From Pseudonocardia sp. N23 (GTDB lineage: Bacteria > Actinomycetota > Actinomycetes > Mycobacteriales > Pseudonocardiaceae), in the NCBI RefSeq assembly GCF_002583555.1, contig NZ_BEGX01000019.1:1-56217 (forward strand): DNA of 56,217 nucleotides, given 5' to 3'. The first letter of the stretch is position 1. Every line of letters starts with the position of its first letter. Both the position numbers and the translations under genes were made by a program. The notes under the pieces were generated by a model. The model was given only the letters and a program-made list of their open reading frames with translations. It was not told the DNA's origin and searched no databases. Below are positions 41,873-51,124 of the stretch, piece after piece.

Positions 41873-42946
41873 ATGGCCGAGATCCTGGGACTCGGGGTCA
41901 CGCACTACCCACCCCTGAGCGGCACGGACGACAACCTGACCAGGGTCTTCCGCGGCGCTCTGGCCGATCCGCGGCTGCCCGCCGAGCTGCGCGACCCGGC
42001 GTCCTGGCCGGAGCGGGCCCGCCGGGAGTGGGCGGACGACGAGGGTGTCGCGGCGGGCAAGGCCCATCGCGCGGCGCTGCTGGAGGGCTTCCGCCGCATC
42101 CGCGCGACGCTCGACGAGTTCCACCCCGACGTCGTGCTGATCTGGGGCGACGACCAGTACGAGAACTTCCGCGAGGACCTCGTGCCGCCGTACGCCGTGC
42201 TGGCCTACGAGGACAAGGTCGTCCATCCATGGCGGCACGCCGACGAGTCCTCGAACATGAGGGGCAAGCCGAACGTCTGGGGCGAGGACGAGGACACCGC
42301 GCGCACCATCCGCGGCCACCGGCCGTTCGCCAGGCACCTCGTCGAGGGACTGATGAACTGCGGCGTCGACGTGCCCTACGCCTACGAGCCGCTGCACCAC
42401 CCGGGCTTCGCCCACGCGTTCCTCAACACCGTGCTCTACCTGGACTACGACCGCCAGGGGTTCGACTACCCCGTCGTCGCCTTCCCGCTGAACTGCTACG
42501 GCCGCAAGGTGATCAGCTACCAGGGCAACATCTCCCCGCTCGGCGTCGAGCGCGAGCTCGACCCTCCGTCGCCGAGCCCGTCGAGGATCATGGACGTCGG
42601 CGCGGCCGTCGCCCGGATCTGCGCCGACAGCCCGTTCCGGGTGGCGCTCGTCGCGAGCTCGAGCTGGTCGCACAGCTTCCTGGTCGACTCGACGTTCCGG
42701 CTGTTCCCGGACTCCGCGGCCGACGAGCGCATGTACGACGCACTGGTGACCGGGGACCACTCCGTCTGGGAGAACGCGACCCTCGCGGACGCCGAGAAGG
42801 CAGGCCAACAGGAGCTGCTGAACTGGTGGGCGCTGGTCGGGGCGATGCGCGAGCTGGGCGTCGCGCCCAGCTGGACGACGTTCGCGGCGTCGAACATCTT
42901 CGTGTCCAACAAGGTCTTCGCGATCTACGACGGCGCGGCCCGGTGA
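41873..42946 (+). CDS. LigB-type (class III) extradiol ring-cleavage dioxygenase
   Basis: 357 residues. The N-terminal [11 protein letters not shown] provides a metal His of the LigB fold. [43 protein letters not shown] and [13 protein letters not shown] follow, with further His/Glu candidates for the Fe(II) site. It opens a catecholic ring meta to the hydroxyls. The single-chain length resembles LigB-domain enzymes acting on aminophenol- or carboxy-catechol substrates rather than XylE-type enzymes. GGAGGAG precedes ATG 41873; the end overlaps the reductase remnant by four bases. Confidence 0.83.
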   Translation: MAEILGLGVTHYPPLSGTDDNLTRVFRGALADPRLPAELRDPASWPERARREWADDEGVAAGKAHRAALLEGFRRIRATLDEFHPDVVLIWGDDQYENFREDLVPPYAVLAYEDKVVHPWRHADESSNMRGKPNVWGEDEDTARTIRGHRPFARHLVEGLMNCGVDVPYAYEPLHHPGFAHAFLNTVLYLDYDRQGFDYPVVAFPLNCYGRKVISYQGNISPLGVERELDPPSPSPSRIMDVGAAVARICADSPFRVALVASSSWSHSFLVDSTFRLFPDSAADERMYDALVTGDHSVWENATLADAEKAGQQELLNWWALVGAMRELGVAPSWTTFAASNIFVSNKVFAIYDGAAR

Positions 42947-43302
42947 ACGCCGCAGCGGTGACCGACGTCGCAGTGATCGGCGCAGGGCTCACCGAGGTCG
43001 GGTGCGACAGCGTGGTCGCCGCGCTGGGCTTCGTCGCCAACCCAGGCCCGCTGCTCGGCTGGGGCTTCGACGTGACCGACCGCAAGATCGTCGTCGACAC
43101 CGCGATGCGGACGTCGCGGCCCGGCGTCTTCGCCGCGGGCGACGTCTGCAGCTGTCCCGGGCGCGTTCCGCTGATCGCGGTCGGTTTCGGCGAGGCGGCC
43201 ACCGCCGTCAACCACGCCGCGGTCCACCTCGACCCCACTGTCTCGACCTTCCCCGGCCACTCGACGGACGCCCTCGTCGCCGAGGCCGGCCTACTCATCT
43301 GA
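42943..43302 (+). pseudogene. Ferredoxin--NAD(P)+ reductase with large in-frame internal deletion
   Basis: 119 residues in one unbroken frame from GTG 42943. The start [15 protein letters not shown] is the FAD-binding N-terminus of thioredoxin-reductase-like FNR. It then jumps to [20 protein letters not shown] and [18 protein letters not shown], the C-terminal FAD/AGD block, ending normally. Roughly 200 residues, including the NAD(P)-binding domain and most of the FAD domain, are missing compared with the usual 330. The product cannot be a working reductase although translation is intact. It is coupled to the dioxygenase and ferredoxin genes, where an intact reductase would be expected. Confidence 0.75.
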
Positions 43303-43319
43303 GCGAGAGGGGCACCGCC

Positions 43320-43661
43320 ATGACCTACGTCGTCACCGACGCCTGCGTCGACGTCCTCGACCGGTCCTGCCTCGAGGAATGTCCGGTCGACTGCATCTAT
43401 GAAGGCGACCGGAAGATGTACATCAACCCCGTGGAGTGCATCGACTGCGGGGCGTGCGAGCAGGCCTGCCCTACAGCGGCGGCCGTCGCCGACCGCACGA
43501 TCGCCGGCACGGATGCCGCCTGGAACACCACGGACAACGCGGCATTCTTCGACGTCGTCCTGGCCGGCCGTGACGCACCGCTCGGCACCCCCGGCGGCGC
43601 CACGCACCTCGGCCCGACCGGCGTGGACACCGAGGTCGTCGCCGCGCTGCCACCGCGCTGA
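43320..43661 (+). CDS. Seven-iron (3Fe-4S/4Fe-4S) ferredoxin
   Basis: 113 residues from ATG 43320. The start TYVVTDACVDVLDRSCLEEC then PVDCIYEG and CIDCGACEQACPTAA gives the cysteine set of FdxA-type ferredoxins. It likely carries electrons to the Rieske dioxygenase in this cluster. The tail after DAAWNTTDN is longer than minimal ferredoxins. Its genomic partner reductase is disrupted, so another reductase must serve if the pathway works. Confidence 0.87.
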   Translation: MTYVVTDACVDVLDRSCLEECPVDCIYEGDRKMYINPVECIDCGACEQACPTAAAVADRTIAGTDAAWNTTDNAAFFDVVLAGRDAPLGTPGGATHLGPTGVDTEVVAALPPR

Positions 43662-43666
43662 CCGAA

Positions 43667-43696
43667 GCGCCGACCGTCACCGCGCTGACCGTCACC
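43667..43696 (+). repeat. Two 15-bp tandem repeats
   Basis: GCGCCGACCGTCACC followed by GCGCTGACCGTCACC (one difference), between the ferredoxin and aldehyde dehydrogenase genes. Probably replication slippage; no function seen. Confidence 0.6.
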
Positions 43697-43720
43697 GCGC
43701 CGATCTCCTGGAGGACCCCC

Positions 43721-45244
43721 ATGACCACCACCGAACACCGGCCCGTCACCGGCACCGATCCCCGCACCGGGCTCGACCTGCCCCCGGAGGTGGTCGAGAG
43801 CACCGACGACCACATCCGCGACGTCGTCGGGGCCGCCGCCGACGCAGCACCGGCCATCGCCGCACTCGACCGGGCCGCACGGGCCCGCCTGCTCGGCGCG
43901 CTCGCAGACGCGCTGGAGGCCGCCCGCGCGCCGATCGTCGAGATCGCCGACACGGAGACCGCGCTCGGCGACACCCGGCTGAACGGCGAGCTGACCCGCA
44001 CGGCGTTCCAGCTCCGGTTCTTCGCCGACGTCCTGACCGACGGCGGCTACCTCGAGGTCACGATCGACCACGCCGGCCCGACGCCGATGGGACCGCGCCC
44101 CGACCTGCGCCGGATGCTCGTCCCGATCGGCCCCGTCGCCGTGTTCGGCGCCAGCAACTTCCCGCTCGCGTTCTCGGTGCCAGGGGGCGACACCGCGTCG
44201 GCGCTGGCCGCCGGCGACCCGGTGGTGGTGAAGGGTCACGGCTCGCACCCCGGCACCTCACGGCTCGTGCACGAGGTCCTGACCGCGGCGCTGGAGGCCG
44301 CCGGGCTGCCGCGCGGGACGCTCGGCCTGGTGTTCGGGCGCCGGGCCGGGCAGGAGCTCGTCGCACACCCGGCGATCCGGGCCGTCGGATTCACCGGGTC
44401 ACTCTCCGGCGGGCGGGCCCTGCTCGACATCATCGATGCCCGCCCGGAGCCCATACCGTTCTACGGCGAGCTCTCCAGCCTGAACGCCCTGGTCGTGACC
44501 GAGGCGGCCGCACGCGAACGGGCCGGCGAGATCGGCGCAGGTCTCGTCGCTTCGGTCACGGGGTCGGCGGGCCAGCTCTGCACCAAGCCGGGCCTCGTCC
44601 TCGTCCCGGACGGGCCGGCGGGCGACGCCGTCGTGACCGCGGCGGCTGCCGCCCTCGGGGGCGCGAGCGTCGTCCCGCTGCTCAACGAACGCATCCACCG
44701 GTTCTACGTCGACGACACCGCCCGGCTCGCGTGCGCCCCCGGTGTCACGGTCGTTGCCGCCGGCGACGCGGCGGACACGGGGTTCGCAGTGGCACCGCTG
44801 CTCGTCACCGCCCGGGCGGACGACCTCCCGGACGAGGTGTTCGCCGAGTACTTCGGGCCCGCCGCCGTCGTCGTCCGCTACGCCGCGACCGCGGGGCTGA
44901 CGGCCGTCCTGCGCCGGCTTCCCGCGTCGCTCACCGCGACCGTCCACACCGGTGCCGGCGAACCGGTCCCCGAACTGGCCGGCGTCCTCGCCGGGACCGC
45001 CGGCCGCCTCGTCTTCAACGGTTACCCGACGGGTGTCGCCGTGAGCTGGGCCCAGCACCACGGCGGGCCGTGGCCGGCGACGAACAGCCTGCACACCTCC
45101 GTCGGCGCGACCGCGATCCGCCGGTTCCTGCGCCCGCTGACCTGGCAGGACGCTCCGGCCGACGTGCTCCCGGACGAACTGCGCGACGTCCCGGTCGTCG
45201 GCGTGCCCCGCCGCGTCGACGGACGCCTGGTGCTCCCCGGCTGA
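43721..45244 (+). CDS. Aldehyde dehydrogenase (2,5-dioxovalerate/semialdehyde type)
   Basis: 507 residues. FGASNFPLAFSVPGGDTASALAAGDPVVVKGHGSHPG (cofactor region with Lys), FTGSLSGGRALLDI, glutamate in PFYGELSSLN, and catalytic Cys in SAGQLCTKPGL. These features match the NADP-dependent alpha-ketoglutaric semialdehyde dehydrogenase branch. In this cluster it most likely oxidises a muconate semialdehyde to the dicarboxylate that the tautomerase and decarboxylase then use. Usual HMSD enzymes (XylG) have a different active-site context, so the assignment rests on neighbourhood. Confidence 0.82.
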   Translation: MTTTEHRPVTGTDPRTGLDLPPEVVESTDDHIRDVVGAAADAAPAIAALDRAARARLLGALADALEAARAPIVEIADTETALGDTRLNGELTRTAFQLRFFADVLTDGGYLEVTIDHAGPTPMGPRPDLRRMLVPIGPVAVFGASNFPLAFSVPGGDTASALAAGDPVVVKGHGSHPGTSRLVHEVLTAALEAAGLPRGTLGLVFGRRAGQELVAHPAIRAVGFTGSLSGGRALLDIIDARPEPIPFYGELSSLNALVVTEAAARERAGEIGAGLVASVTGSAGQLCTKPGLVLVPDGPAGDAVVTAAAAALGGASVVPLLNERIHRFYVDDTARLACAPGVTVVAAGDAADTGFAVAPLLVTARADDLPDEVFAEYFGPAAVVVRYAATAGLTAVLRRLPASLTATVHTGAGEPVPELAGVLAGTAGRLVFNGYPTGVAVSWAQHHGGPWPATNSLHTSVGATAIRRFLRPLTWQDAPADVLPDELRDVPVVGVPRRVDGRLVLPG

Positions 45245-45256
45245 CGGCTCGGACGG

Positions 45257-45275
45257 CGGTCCGCTGCACGGACCG
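45257..45275. promoter_or_regulatory. Candidate IclR operator 3
   Basis: Perfect CGGTCC-gctgcac-GGACCG, 82 bases before the start of the truncated MFS transporter gene. It has the same arms and spacing as operator 1. Confidence 0.55.
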
Positions 45276-45357
45276 GACCGCCCCGACGATCTTCGATCCA
45301 CCCGATGCTCACGCAGCCGAATCCGGCACACTTCCCGAGAGGCCCAAAGGTGCGTCC

Positions 45358-45640
45358 ATGAGTATCCGCGACGTGATCGACAGATCGCCCATGACGAGGT
45401 TCCAGGTCATGGTCGTGGTACTCCAGTGAGCGCGGCCGCGGGACCTCGACTGCGTTCTTCGCGGTCGGGCTCCCGCTCCGCGGCGTGGTCGGGGGCATGA
45501 TCGCCGCGCTGGTCACCGCCGGGTACGGGTGGCGGGCGACGTTCCTGCTCGGCGCCGTGCTCAGCCTGGTCACCGTCTCGGCCATGGCCGCGGTGCTTCC
45601 CGAGTCGATCGACTACCTCGAGGCTTCCCGGATTCCTCGA
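45358..45640 (+). pseudogene. MFS aromatic-acid:H+ symporter (AAHS) remnant
   Basis: Begins MSIRDVIDRSPMTRFQVMVV, the AAHS N-terminus, and hits a stop at 45427. A second segment gives GMIAALVTAGYGWRATFLLG, AVLSLVTVSAMAAVLPESID, YL, the mid-protein TM5-TM6 region. Most of the 450-residue transporter is missing. It would have imported the aromatic acid; an IclR-type site upstream links it to the cluster. Confidence 0.65.
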
Positions 45641-45907
45641 CGACGCGACAGCGTGGGACCGGTTCCGGAGGCCGACTCCCGAATCCCGTCCGCGGTCGTC
45701 TCCGCGTCGGCGGAGGTCTGGAACGAGGGCGACGCCACCGGGTCGTCCCCCCGCCTGCACGGGCCCGGCACCGGTCGTCAGCGGAGCGGACGACGTGTTC
45801 GTGACCCCGAGCTCGTCGCCTGCGGCGTGACCGGACGCTTCGCCTGGTCGGGCCCGATCTCTGGGACGATCGGGACGGGAACGTCGCCGCCAGCGATCGG
45901 AGGTCGG

Positions 45908-46825
45908 ATGCCGCGTGACCTCGACCTGCGCAAGGTGCGCTACTTCCTCGCCCTGGCCGACGAGCTCAACTACGGCCGGGCCGCGCACCGGCTGCACATC
46001 ACCCAGCCGGTGCTAAGCCGTCAGATCCGCGCGCTCGAGTCCGAGCTGGGCACGCCACTGTTCGTCCGCGACCGGCGGCGGGTGGATCTGACCGCGGCCG
46101 GGTCGGCCCTGCTCGCGGACGCGCCCACCCTGCTCGCGGCCGCCGACGCGGCCCAGCGCCGGGTCGTCCGCGCCGGGCGTGGCACCGACACGTTCACGAT
46201 CGGCTTCATGCCCGGGCTGATCGTCACCACCGCCGCGACGGCCATGGAGGCGCGGCACCCGGGGCTGCGGGTCGAGGTGCTTCGCACCGGCTGGGACGAC
46301 CAGGTCGAGGTGCTGCGCGACGGCCGCGTCGACGTCTCCTACGTCCGGCTGCCCGTCGACGAGCGCGGCCTGCGCCTGACCGAGGTCGCGCGGGAGTCAC
46401 GGGTCTGCGTCGTCGCCACGTCACACCGGCTGGCGGGCAAGGACGAGGTCACCCTAGTCGACCTCGCCGACGAGCACCTGCTGCAGAACCCGGACGCCGT
46501 CCCCGAGTGGCGCGACGTCGCCCGGGAGATGCGCGAGCGGGTCCCGCGGCCGGCCGAGGAGGACCGCTACAGCGTCGAGGAGAAGCTGGAGCACGTCGCG
46601 CGCGGCCGCGGGATCGCGGTGCTGCCCGAGTCGGTCGCGGCGTTCTACACCCGTCCCGACATCGCCGTCGCGACGATCACCGACATCGGGCCCAGCCGGG
46701 TCGCACTCGCATGGGAGGCGGCCCGTCGAAGCCCGCTGATCAGAGATTTCGTCGATGTCGCCGCGAAACCCGGCAGGCCCTGCGCCGAGTTGCCGGCGGC
46801 CTCGCCCGACGCCTCCGGCGGGTGA
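45908..46825 (+). CDS. LysR-family transcriptional regulator
   Basis: 305 residues from ATG 45908. The N-terminal winged helix starts LRKVRYFLALADELNYGRAA and continues RLHITQPVLSRQIRALESELG. A periplasmic-binding-like effector domain follows (FTIGFMPGLIVTTAA, DGRVDVSYVRLPV, GRGIAVLPESVAAFY). It diverges from nothing; the downstream SDR gene is convergent. The target is unknown; LysR regulators of this type often act on neighbouring oxidoreductases. Confidence 0.87.
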   Translation: MPRDLDLRKVRYFLALADELNYGRAAHRLHITQPVLSRQIRALESELGTPLFVRDRRRVDLTAAGSALLADAPTLLAAADAAQRRVVRAGRGTDTFTIGFMPGLIVTTAATAMEARHPGLRVEVLRTGWDDQVEVLRDGRVDVSYVRLPVDERGLRLTEVARESRVCVVATSHRLAGKDEVTLVDLADEHLLQNPDAVPEWRDVAREMRERVPRPAEEDRYSVEEKLEHVARGRGIAVLPESVAAFYTRPDIAVATITDIGPSRVALAWEAARRSPLIRDFVDVAAKPGRPCAELPAASPDASGG

Positions 46826-46918
46826 CACGGCGCCGCGGGCCGGCACCACGTCTGTACGTGCGTCACCCCGTGCCGGGGGTACGCGGCGACGACAGCGGGT
46901 GCGCCGTCGCGACGCGGC

Positions 46919-47653
46919 TCAGGCAAGCAGTGCTCCGCCGTCGACGGCCGTCACGGTGCCCGTCGCGAACGGCTGGGACATGACGTAGAGGTAGGCCAGG
47001 GCGGGGTCGTCGACCTCGCCGATCCGGCCCAGCGGCACAGAGGCCGCGGTGCCCGCGTAGAACGCGTCTCGATCGGCGGCGGGCAGGGCGTCCCACATCG
47101 GGCTGCGCAGGACCCCGGGCGACACCGCGTTGACCCTGATCCGCGGGGCCAGCTCGACCGCCAGCGCCCGGGTCAGCGCGTCGACCGCGCCGACGATCGA
47201 TGCCGCGACTGACCAGCCAGGGCTGGGTCTTGCGCCGGCCGATCCCGTGGTGAGGGTGATCGAGCCGCCGTCGCGCAGGTGCGGCAGGCCCGCATGCACG
47301 GCGGTGAGCGCGCCGAAGTAGCGCAGCTCGAAGAATGTGTGCGCACGAGTGGTGTCCAGCTCGCCGATCGGCATGAGCGACAACGGTTCCCCGGCTGTGA
47401 ACACGAGATGGTCGATCGCGCCGAGCTCGTCGAACACGGCGCGGACGGCCGTCGGGTCGGTGAGATCGGCGGCAACGCCGCGCGCGGACCCGGGCAGCCC
47501 GGCGAGTGCCTTGTCCACACTGGTCCGTCGGCTGGAGACGACGGTGACCTGCGCGCCCGCTCCGGCGGCCAGCTGCGCCGTCGCGAGCCCGACACCCGAC
47601 GTGCCGCCCAGGACGACGACCTCGGTGCCGGTGAGTGAACTGCTGACGTCCAT
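46919..47653 (-). CDS. Short-chain dehydrogenase lacking the usual Tyr-x-x-x-Lys
   Basis: 244 residues from ATG 47653. Cofactor motif VVLGGTSGVGLATAQLAAGAGA then VVSSRRTS suggests NADP(H). The active-site segment reads LTTGSAGARPSPGWSVAASIVGAVDALTRALA, so the catalytic Tyr and Lys of classical SDRs are replaced, as in an atypical SDR subgroup. The end TAVDGGALLA is normal. It is convergent with the LysR gene. Whether it is catalytic is open. Confidence 0.8.
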   Translation of the reverse strand: MDVSSSLTGTEVVVLGGTSGVGLATAQLAAGAGAQVTVVSSRRTSVDKALAGLPGSARGVAADLTDPTAVRAVFDELGAIDHLVFTAGEPLSLMPIGELDTTRAHTFFELRYFGALTAVHAGLPHLRDGGSITLTTGSAGARPSPGWSVAASIVGAVDALTRALAVELAPRIRVNAVSPGVLRSPMWDALPAADRDAFYAGTAASVPLGRIGEVDDPALAYLYVMSQPFATGTVTAVDGGALLA

Positions 47654-48108
47654 GACCCTGTCCCTACCTGCGAGAGTGCACCGGCGGCTCCCGCCGGTGA
47701 CTTCACGGTGCGCCCGGGGCGAGGGCGGCGTCCAAGACCCTTCCGGTCGGCTGTGATGCCCGATGGGTATCAGTCGGGCTGGGATGCCAGGCCCATCCCC
47801 CCGCACCTGCCCTCCGGCAGTGCCGGCTTCATCGCCACACCCCTTTCCTGCAGGCACATCGACCACGTCATGCCGCAGAACTCGAGCACCTGGATGCACT
47901 ACTCGCGCTCGCGATGGATGTGCGGAGGCGGGCAGGCGACGTCACCGCGCGCCAAGTGGGCTCGCACAGGAAGAAGCCGCCGGTCCTGAGGTGCGGGTCG
48001 ACCCCAGCCTGCGTGAGCGAGGTCGCCGCCTGCGCGGAAGCCTCATGGAGCTCCCCGCCGTCAGGGTGGTGAGGCCGGACCGGACACCATTACCTGCGCG
48101 TGGGACTG
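47654..48108. other. Intergenic stretch without supported genes
   Basis: 455 bases. A plus-strand segment near 47860-47960 reads AELEHLDALLALAMDVRRRA, protein-like, but has no start and soon loses sense. No RNA gene, mobile-element end or clear promoter is recognised. The ABC operon ends at its right edge. Confidence 0.35.
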
Positions 48109-49191
48109 TCAAGGCCCTGTCTGAGTGGGTGCAGCTGCGGATGATCTCGGAGTCCTGTCTGGCGTTTCTTGCCCCTCGCTCAAGTGACAGGCGACCGCGT
48201 ACCCACCGCCGTCGGGTTCCAGCACCGGATCGACCTCGTGGCATACCGGTACAGCATGCGGGCACCGGGTGACGAAGTTGCAGCCTTGCGGCGGGTGAGC
48301 GGGGTCAGGGACGTCGCCGGTCAGCACGATCCGCGGACGGGTCCGCTGGATCAGCGGGTCAGGCACTGGGATCGCCGAGAGCAGAGCGCGGGTGTAGGGA
48401 TGCCGGGGCTGGAGGTAGACCTGGTCGGCGGGGCCGATCTCGACGATACGGCCGAGGTACATCACCGCGATCCGGTCGCTCATGTGCCGGACGACGCTGA
48501 GGTTGTGGGAGATGAACAGATAGGTGAGGTCGAGTTCCCGTTGTAGGCGGCGCATGAGGTTGAGCACGTCCGACTGCGTCGACACGTCCAGGGCGGACAC
48601 GGCCTCGTCGGCTACGAGGAGGCGTGGGGCCAGGGAGAGTGCCCGGGCGATGGCAACGCGCTGGCGTTGCCCGCCGGACATCTCGGACGGGTAGCGGCCG
48701 AGGTGGTCCGGGCGCAGGCCAACGAGGCTCAGCAGCTCACTGCCGCGGTTCTCGCTTTCGCGGCGGGTCGTCTTCTCGAAGATCCGCAAAGGTTCGGTAA
48801 CCGATGCCCCGATGGTTTTGGTGGGGTCAAGAGATGCGTAGGGGTCCTGGAAGATCATCTGCAGGTCTCTGCGGCGGTGTCGGAACGCCGAGCGTGACTC
48901 GATGAGCAGGTCCTGACCGTCGAAACGCAGTCGTCCGGAGTCGGGTTCGAGCAGACGCAGCAGGAGCCGGCCAGTGGTGGACTTGCCGGATCCGGACTCG
49001 CCGACGATGCCGAGTGTCTCGCCGGCCCGAATGGTGAAGCTGACGCCGTCGACGGCGCGGACCGCGGTGCCGCGCCTGCCCAGCAGGCTTCCGCCACCGC
49101 GGCGGAAGGACTTCCGTAGGTCCTCGACCTCGAGGAGCGGGGCTGGCTCGGCAGCGGCCGAGGTCGCCTGGGCCGCGGCTGGCTGTCTCAC
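48109..49191 (-). CDS. Peptide/nickel ABC transporter ATP-binding protein (DppF/OppF type)
   Basis: 360 residues from GTG 49191. Walker [11 protein letters not shown]-loop [13 protein letters not shown], signature [16 protein letters not shown], Walker [14 protein letters not shown]-loop ISHNLSV. The C-terminal oligopeptide domain carries [19 protein letters not shown]. It energises the permeases encoded upstream. The start overlaps the dppD-like stop by four bases. Last gene of the operon. Confidence 0.92.
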   Translation of the reverse strand: MRQPAAAQATSAAAEPAPLLEVEDLRKSFRRGGGSLLGRRGTAVRAVDGVSFTIRAGETLGIVGESGSGKSTTGRLLLRLLEPDSGRLRFDGQDLLIESRSAFRHRRRDLQMIFQDPYASLDPTKTIGASVTEPLRIFEKTTRRESENRGSELLSLVGLRPDHLGRYPSEMSGGQRQRVAIARALSLAPRLLVADEAVSALDVSTQSDVLNLMRRLQRELDLTYLFISHNLSVVRHMSDRIAVMYLGRIVEIGPADQVYLQPRHPYTRALLSAIPVPDPLIQRTRPRIVLTGDVPDPAHPPQGCNFVTRCPHAVPVCHEVDPVLEPDGGGYAVACHLSEGQETPDRTPRSSAAAPTQTGP

Positions 49192-50243
49192 AAGGTTCTC
49201 CCGTCCAGGTCGGCGCGGGCTGCCCCGACACGGTCGTCGACCGTCCGTGACAGCTCGTCGATCTCGCCGCGCTGGATGCGCAGGCAGCGGCTGGTGTGGG
49301 CGCCGTCGACGGGGACGAGGTCCGGCTCGGCGATGTCGCAGAGCCCTTCCTGCGCGTGGCTACAGCGAGGGTGGAATCGGCAGCCGGGGGGCATGCGGTC
49401 GGCGCGGGGGACGACGCCGGGGATGGAGCTCAAGTCCAGTCCGGTGTGCGCGGCCTGGGGCATGGCCTGCAGCAGCCCAGAGGTGTAGGGGTGCCGGGGC
49501 GAGCCGAACAGCTCGACCGTGTCGGCTTCCTCGACCGGCTGCCCGGCGTACATCACGGTGACGTCGTCGCAGAAGTCGGCGACCACCCCGAGATCGTGGG
49601 TGACCAGCAGCACCGCCATCGACGTGGTCTCCTGCAGCTCCCGCAGCAACGCGAGGATGGAAGCCTGGACGGTGACGTCGAGGGCGGTGGTGGGCTCGTC
49701 GGCGATCAGGAGTTTCGGACGGCACGAGATCGCCATCGCGATCATGACGCGCTGGCGCATGCCGCCGCTGAAGGTGTGCGGGTACTCGAGCGCGCGTCGT
49801 GCAGCAGCCGGGATACCGACCTCACCAAGAACCTCAACGGCTCGTCGCCAGGCATCCTTGCGTGAGGCGCCAGTGTGCACCCGGACCGTCTCGGCAATCT
49901 GCTCGCCGACGGTGTAGGCCGGGTTGAGGCTGGTCATGGGCTCTTGGAAAATCATGGCGAGCTCAGTTCCGCGGAGCGGGCGCAGCTGCCGGTCGCTGAG
50001 GTCGAGCAGATTCTGGCCGGCGAGCTCGATCCGGCCGGTGGGGATACGGCTGTGCCGGCGCGGCAGCAGCCCCATTGCTGCCAGGGCAGTGACGGTCTTC
50101 CCCGACCCGGACTCGCCGACCAGCGCGCGGGCCCCGCCGGGTTGGACGTCGAGGTGTGCCCCGTCGACGACTCGCTGCCAGCCGTCATCGGAGGCGAACT
50201 CGACGCGCAGGTCGCGAATTCGCAGCAATGCCTCCGAGCTCAC
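49188..50243 (-). CDS. Peptide/nickel ABC transporter ATP-binding protein (DppD/OppD type)
   Basis: 351 residues from GTG 50243. Walker [11 protein letters not shown]-loop [20 protein letters not shown], signature [16 protein letters not shown], Walker [16 protein letters not shown]-loop [15 protein letters not shown]. The C-terminal Cys motif is [15 protein letters not shown]. It pairs with the DppF-like ATPase. Overlaps of four bases on both sides show translational coupling. Confidence 0.92.
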   Translation of the reverse strand: MSSEALLRIRDLRVEFASDDGWQRVVDGAHLDVQPGGARALVGESGSGKTVTALAAMGLLPRRHSRIPTGRIELAGQNLLDLSDRQLRPLRGTELAMIFQEPMTSLNPAYTVGEQIAETVRVHTGASRKDAWRRAVEVLGEVGIPAAARRALEYPHTFSGGMRQRVMIAMAISCRPKLLIADEPTTALDVTVQASILALLRELQETTSMAVLLVTHDLGVVADFCDDVTVMYAGQPVEEADTVELFGSPRHPYTSGLLQAMPQAAHTGLDLSSIPGVVPRADRMPPGCRFHPRCSHAQEGLCDIAEPDLVPVDGAHTSRCLRIQRGEIDELSRTVDDRVGAARADLDGRTL

Positions 50244-51124
50244 CAGGTGCCCCGCTCTCGGCCGATGGCGTCGCGGATGCCGTCGCCGAGAAGGTTGAAG
50301 GACAGGACCATGCACATGATCAGCAGGCCGGGGACGACGACCAGCCAGGGTCCGAGGAACTGCTGCTCGAACGCGGTGCGCAGCATCGCCCCCCAGCTCG
50401 GGTCGGGTGGCTGAATGCCGAGCCCGAGGAAGCTCAGCGAGGCCTCGGCAAGCAGCGCGAACGACATCAGCAGGCTGGTCTGCACGAGCAACGGCGAGCG
50501 GATGTTCGGCAGCACGTGCACCGCGACCGTGCGCAGCCTCGAGCAGCCGACGACCGTGCTGGCCTCGATGTACGTCTCCTCCCGTACCGCGAGCGTGGCC
50601 CCGCGCACCACCCGGAACAGTCGCGGCGCCGAGGCGAGGCCGACGGCAAGCATGGCGTTGACCAGCCCCGGGCCCAGCACCGCGATCACCGCGAGGGCGA
50701 GGACGAGCGCGGGGATCGAGTTGACCGCGTCGGCCAGCCGGCCGAGCACGGAGTCGACCCGGCCACCGACGAAACCGGCGGCAAGCCCGAACGAGACGCC
50801 CAATGCGAGAGCCACACCGACCGAGATCAGTGGCGCGATCACCGAGACCCGGCTGGCGAGGAGAGCCCGGCTGAGCACGTCGCGCCCGAGGTCATCGGTG
50901 CCGAACACGTACGGCCACCTGAACGGTGGCAGGTAGCGGCTGTCGAGGTGCTGCAGGTTCGGGTCGAACGGGGCGATCACCGGCGCGAATACCGCGCACA
51001 CCACGACGAGCCCAAGGAACACCAGACACGCCAGGTTGACCTTGCTGCGCAGCACCCGCCGCGCGAACACCCGCATCGGCGAGCGCGTCGGGCTCGCTGC
51101 CGGCACGGGCGCGTCCACGACCAT
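50240..51124 (-). CDS. Peptide ABC transporter permease (DppC type)
   Basis: 294 residues, about six membrane helices. N-terminal OppC-like segment (SKVNLACLVFLGLVVVCAVFAPVIAPFDPN), then YVFGTDDLGRDVLSRALLASRVS, the DppC hallmark. The EAA loop is EASTVVGCSRLRTVAVHVLPN. Ends ...LGDGIRDAIGRE. ATG 51124 overlaps the upstream permease stop by one base. Confidence 0.92.
   Translation of the reverse strand: MVVDAPVPAASPTRSPMRVFARRVLRSKVNLACLVFLGLVVVCAVFAPVIAPFDPNLQHLDSRYLPPFRWPYVFGTDDLGRDVLSRALLASRVSVIAPLISVGVALALGVSFGLAAGFVGGRVDSVLGRLADAVNSIPALVLALAVIAVLGPGLVNAMLAVGLASAPRLFRVVRGATLAVREETYIEASTVVGCSRLRTVAVHVLPNIRSPLLVQTSLLMSFALLAEASLSFLGLGIQPPDPSWGAMLRTAFEQQFLGPWLVVVPGLLIMCMVLSFNLLGDGIRDAIGRERGTW

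Noticed and set aside
41071..42942. Upstream in-frame extension of the reductase remnant
   Set aside because: The frame is open only because of base composition and runs through the divergent hydratase and the dioxygenase gene; the remnant begins at GTG 42943.
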